Assembly: GCF_014649115.1 (NCBI RefSeq)
Contig: NZ_BMSK01000003.1
Location: forward strand, 310,001-374,000
Source: Streptomyces eurythermus
GTDB lineage: Bacteria; Actinomycetota; Actinomycetes; Streptomycetales; Streptomycetaceae
Reading direction: 5' to 3'
Length of the DNA: 64,000 nt
Part shown: positions 62,690-64,000 of the stretch, one piece after another
Layout: each line of letters starts with the position of its first letter
How positions within the stretch are numbered: the first letter of the stretch is position 1
Position numbers and translations under genes: made by a program
The notes under the pieces: generated by a model
Database searches by the model: none
Told to the model about the DNA's origin: nothing
Seen by the model: the letters and a program-made list of their open reading frames with translations, nothing else

Positions 62690-64000
62690 CTAAACCCACG
62701 TATCCAGCCACATCCGCGACCGCCACGAGTCGATCGGGATGGCGGTGCCCGTGTACAGGGGCCAGAAGTAGATGAAGTTCCAGGCGATCAGCAGGACCAG
62801 GACGCCCGCCGCCGTCGCGCCGATCACCCGGCGGGTGTCGCTGGAGCGTGGCGGGCCGATGATCGCGCCGGTCATCATCGCCACCGCCAGGCACAGGAAC
62901 GGCAGGAAGACGACCGCGTAGAAGAGGAAGATCGTCCGCTCCTGGTACAGGAACCACGGCAGATAGCCGGCCGCGATCCCGCAGGCGATGGCACCGGCCC
63001 GCCAGTCGCGGCGCAGCGCCCAGCGCCACAGCACGTAGGCGATCGCGAAGCAGGCTGCCCACCACAGCAGCGGTGTGCCGATCGCCAGCACCTCCCGGGC
63101 GCACTTCTCCCCGGCGTCCGCCGGGCAGCCGTCGGTGCCGGGGCCGGGGGACTCGTAGAAGTACGACACCGGGCGGCCCAGCACGATCCAGCTCCACGGG
63201 TTGGACTGGTACGTGTGCGGCTGGTCCAGGCCGACGTGGAACTTGTACACCTCGTGCTCGTAGTGCCACAGGCTGCGCAGCCAGTCCGGCAGGAACGACC
63301 AGGTGCCACCCCTGCCGTCGGTGGCCGCCCAGTCGCGGTAGTAGCCGCCCGTGCCGTCGGTGGGGGAGAGGATCCAGCCGGTCCAGGAGGCCACGTAGAC
63401 CACCAGCGCCACCGGGATCGTCGCCACGAACGCGGCACCGGTGTCGTACTTGAGGACCGCGAGGTACGGGTGACGGGCGCCGGCCACCTTGCGGGTGCCG
63501 ACGTCCCACAGGACCGTCATCACACAGAACGCCGCCAGGACGTACAGGCCGTTCCACTTGGTGCCCACGGCCAGGCCCAGCAGCACGCCCGCCGTCCAGC
63601 GCCACGGGCGCCAGCCGAACCGGAAGGTGTCGGCGACGGACGCGTCCGGCCGGACCCGGCCGTCCGGCCCGGCCGGCAGCGCGGCGGCCAGCCGCTCCCG
63701 GGCCCGGTCCCGGTCGACCACCAGGGCGCCGAACGCGGCCACCACGAAGAACATCAGCACGCCGTCCAGCAGGGACGTCCGGCTCATCACGAAGTGCAGC
63801 CCGTCCACCGCCATCAGCGCGCCCGCCAGACAGCCCAGGAACGTCGAGCGGAACATCCGGCGCCCGATCCGGCACAGCAGCAGCACGCTCAGCGTCCCGA
63901 GCAGCGCCGTCATGAACCGCCAGCCGAACGGGTCGAACCCGAACAGCAGCTCCCCGAGCCCGATCACGTACTTGCCGACCGGCGGGTGCACGACGTACGC
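62690..64000 (-). CDS. pmt: Dolichyl-phosphate-mannose-protein mannosyltransferase (GT39), 3' part
   Basis: The visible 436 residues cover the PMT catalytic membrane region, including VHPPVGKYVIGLGE, WRFMTALLGTLSVLLLCRIG, DGLHFVMSRTSLLDGVLMFF, and later TKWNGLYVLAAF and YQERTIFLFYAVVFLPFLCL. The 5' end lies beyond 64000, so the true N-terminus with the catalytic Asp-Glu loop is outside. The enzyme transfers mannose to Ser or Thr of exported proteins; in Streptomyces Pmt is needed for the phage receptor and for glycoprotein export. Confidence 0.9.
   Translation of the reverse strand, partial: AYVVHPPVGKYVIGLGELLFGFDPFGWRFMTALLGTLSVLLLCRIGRRMFRSTFLGCLAGALMAVDGLHFVMSRTSLLDGVLMFFVVAAFGALVVDRDRARERLAAALPAGPDGRVRPDASVADTFRFGWRPWRWTAGVLLGLAVGTKWNGLYVLAAFCVMTVLWDVGTRKVAGARHPYLAVLKYDTGAAFVATIPVALVVYVASWTGWILSPTDGTGGYYRDWAATDGRGGTWSFLPDWLRSLWHYEHEVYKFHVGLDQPHTYQSNPWSWIVLGRPVSYFYESPGPGTDGCPADAGEKCAREVLAIGTPLLWWAACFAIAYVLWRWALRRDWRAGAIACGIAAGYLPWFLYQERTIFLFYAVVFLPFLCLAVAMMTGAIIGPPRSSDTRRVIGATAAGVLVLLIAWNFIYFWPLYTGTAIPIDSWRSRMWLDTWV

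Overview
The window is high-GC actinobacterial chromosome, almost certainly Streptomyces. Evidence: a dense GC-rich gene field with GTG, TTG and CTG starts, a principal-like sigma factor matching HrdD, a SALP sporulation protein (SsgE-like), a SepX/GlpR divisome protein, a fructose fruRKA operon, MscL, and an Ala tRNA without an encoded CCA. The gene order resembles the S. coelicolor core chromosome as I remember it, inverted relative to that numbering. I see no phage, IS element, CRISPR array or large biosynthetic cluster. This is core chromosome with small accessory modules.

Layout. 1-12.7 kb: tandem-domain IclR regulator, secreted M6 metalloprotease, TetR with a DHA2 efflux pump, divergent MarR and DODA-type dioxygenase, a frameshifted GNAT, hrdD behind an excellent SigR-type promoter, another TetR, and a WYL regulator divergent from a second DHA2 pump across a perfect operator. 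12.8-17 kb: fruR-fruK-fruA. 17-28.5 kb: small membrane protein, internally duplicated hypothetical protein, L,D-transpeptidase lipoprotein, P1 peptidase, LtrA, MscL, SAF-domain protein, MTA phosphorylase, FmdB-type zinc ribbon, MFS, and a K+/H+ antiporter with a likely CTG start. 28.7-38 kb: penicillin-acylase-family Ntn hydrolase with a Gly-Thr-Thr repeat spacer, 5-formyl-THF cyclo-ligase, then galU-glp(moeA)-moaC-mogA-rimJ-sepX and tRNA-Ala(CGC). 38-43.6 kb: GNAT, ExoIII, and a MerR regulator divergent from a Baeyer-Villiger monooxygenase/hydrolase/SDR operon. 43.6-50.3 kb: small hydrophilic protein, tricorn protease homologue, TetR and MMPL transporter. 50.3-52.6 kb: a three-gene operon with a WXG-containing protein, a helical partner and a lipoprotein. 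52.7-64 kb: YbaK-like deacylase, DUF1876 protein, serine hydrolase, CbiMN-CbiQ-CbiO metal uptake, ssgE-like gene, two PBPs, two hypotheticals and the 3' part of a protein O-mannosyltransferase gene.

How the genes fit together. Envelope and division functions recur: SepX with its gephyrin-like partner Glp, an SsgA-like protein, two PBPs, an L,D-transpeptidase, GalU and protein O-mannosyltransferase. Regulator and transporter pairs are usually divergent with visible palindromic operators. The least understood unit is the WXG-type operon at 50.4-52.6 kb. The BVMO/hydrolase/SDR operon looks like a small ketone or alcohol degradation module under MerR control.
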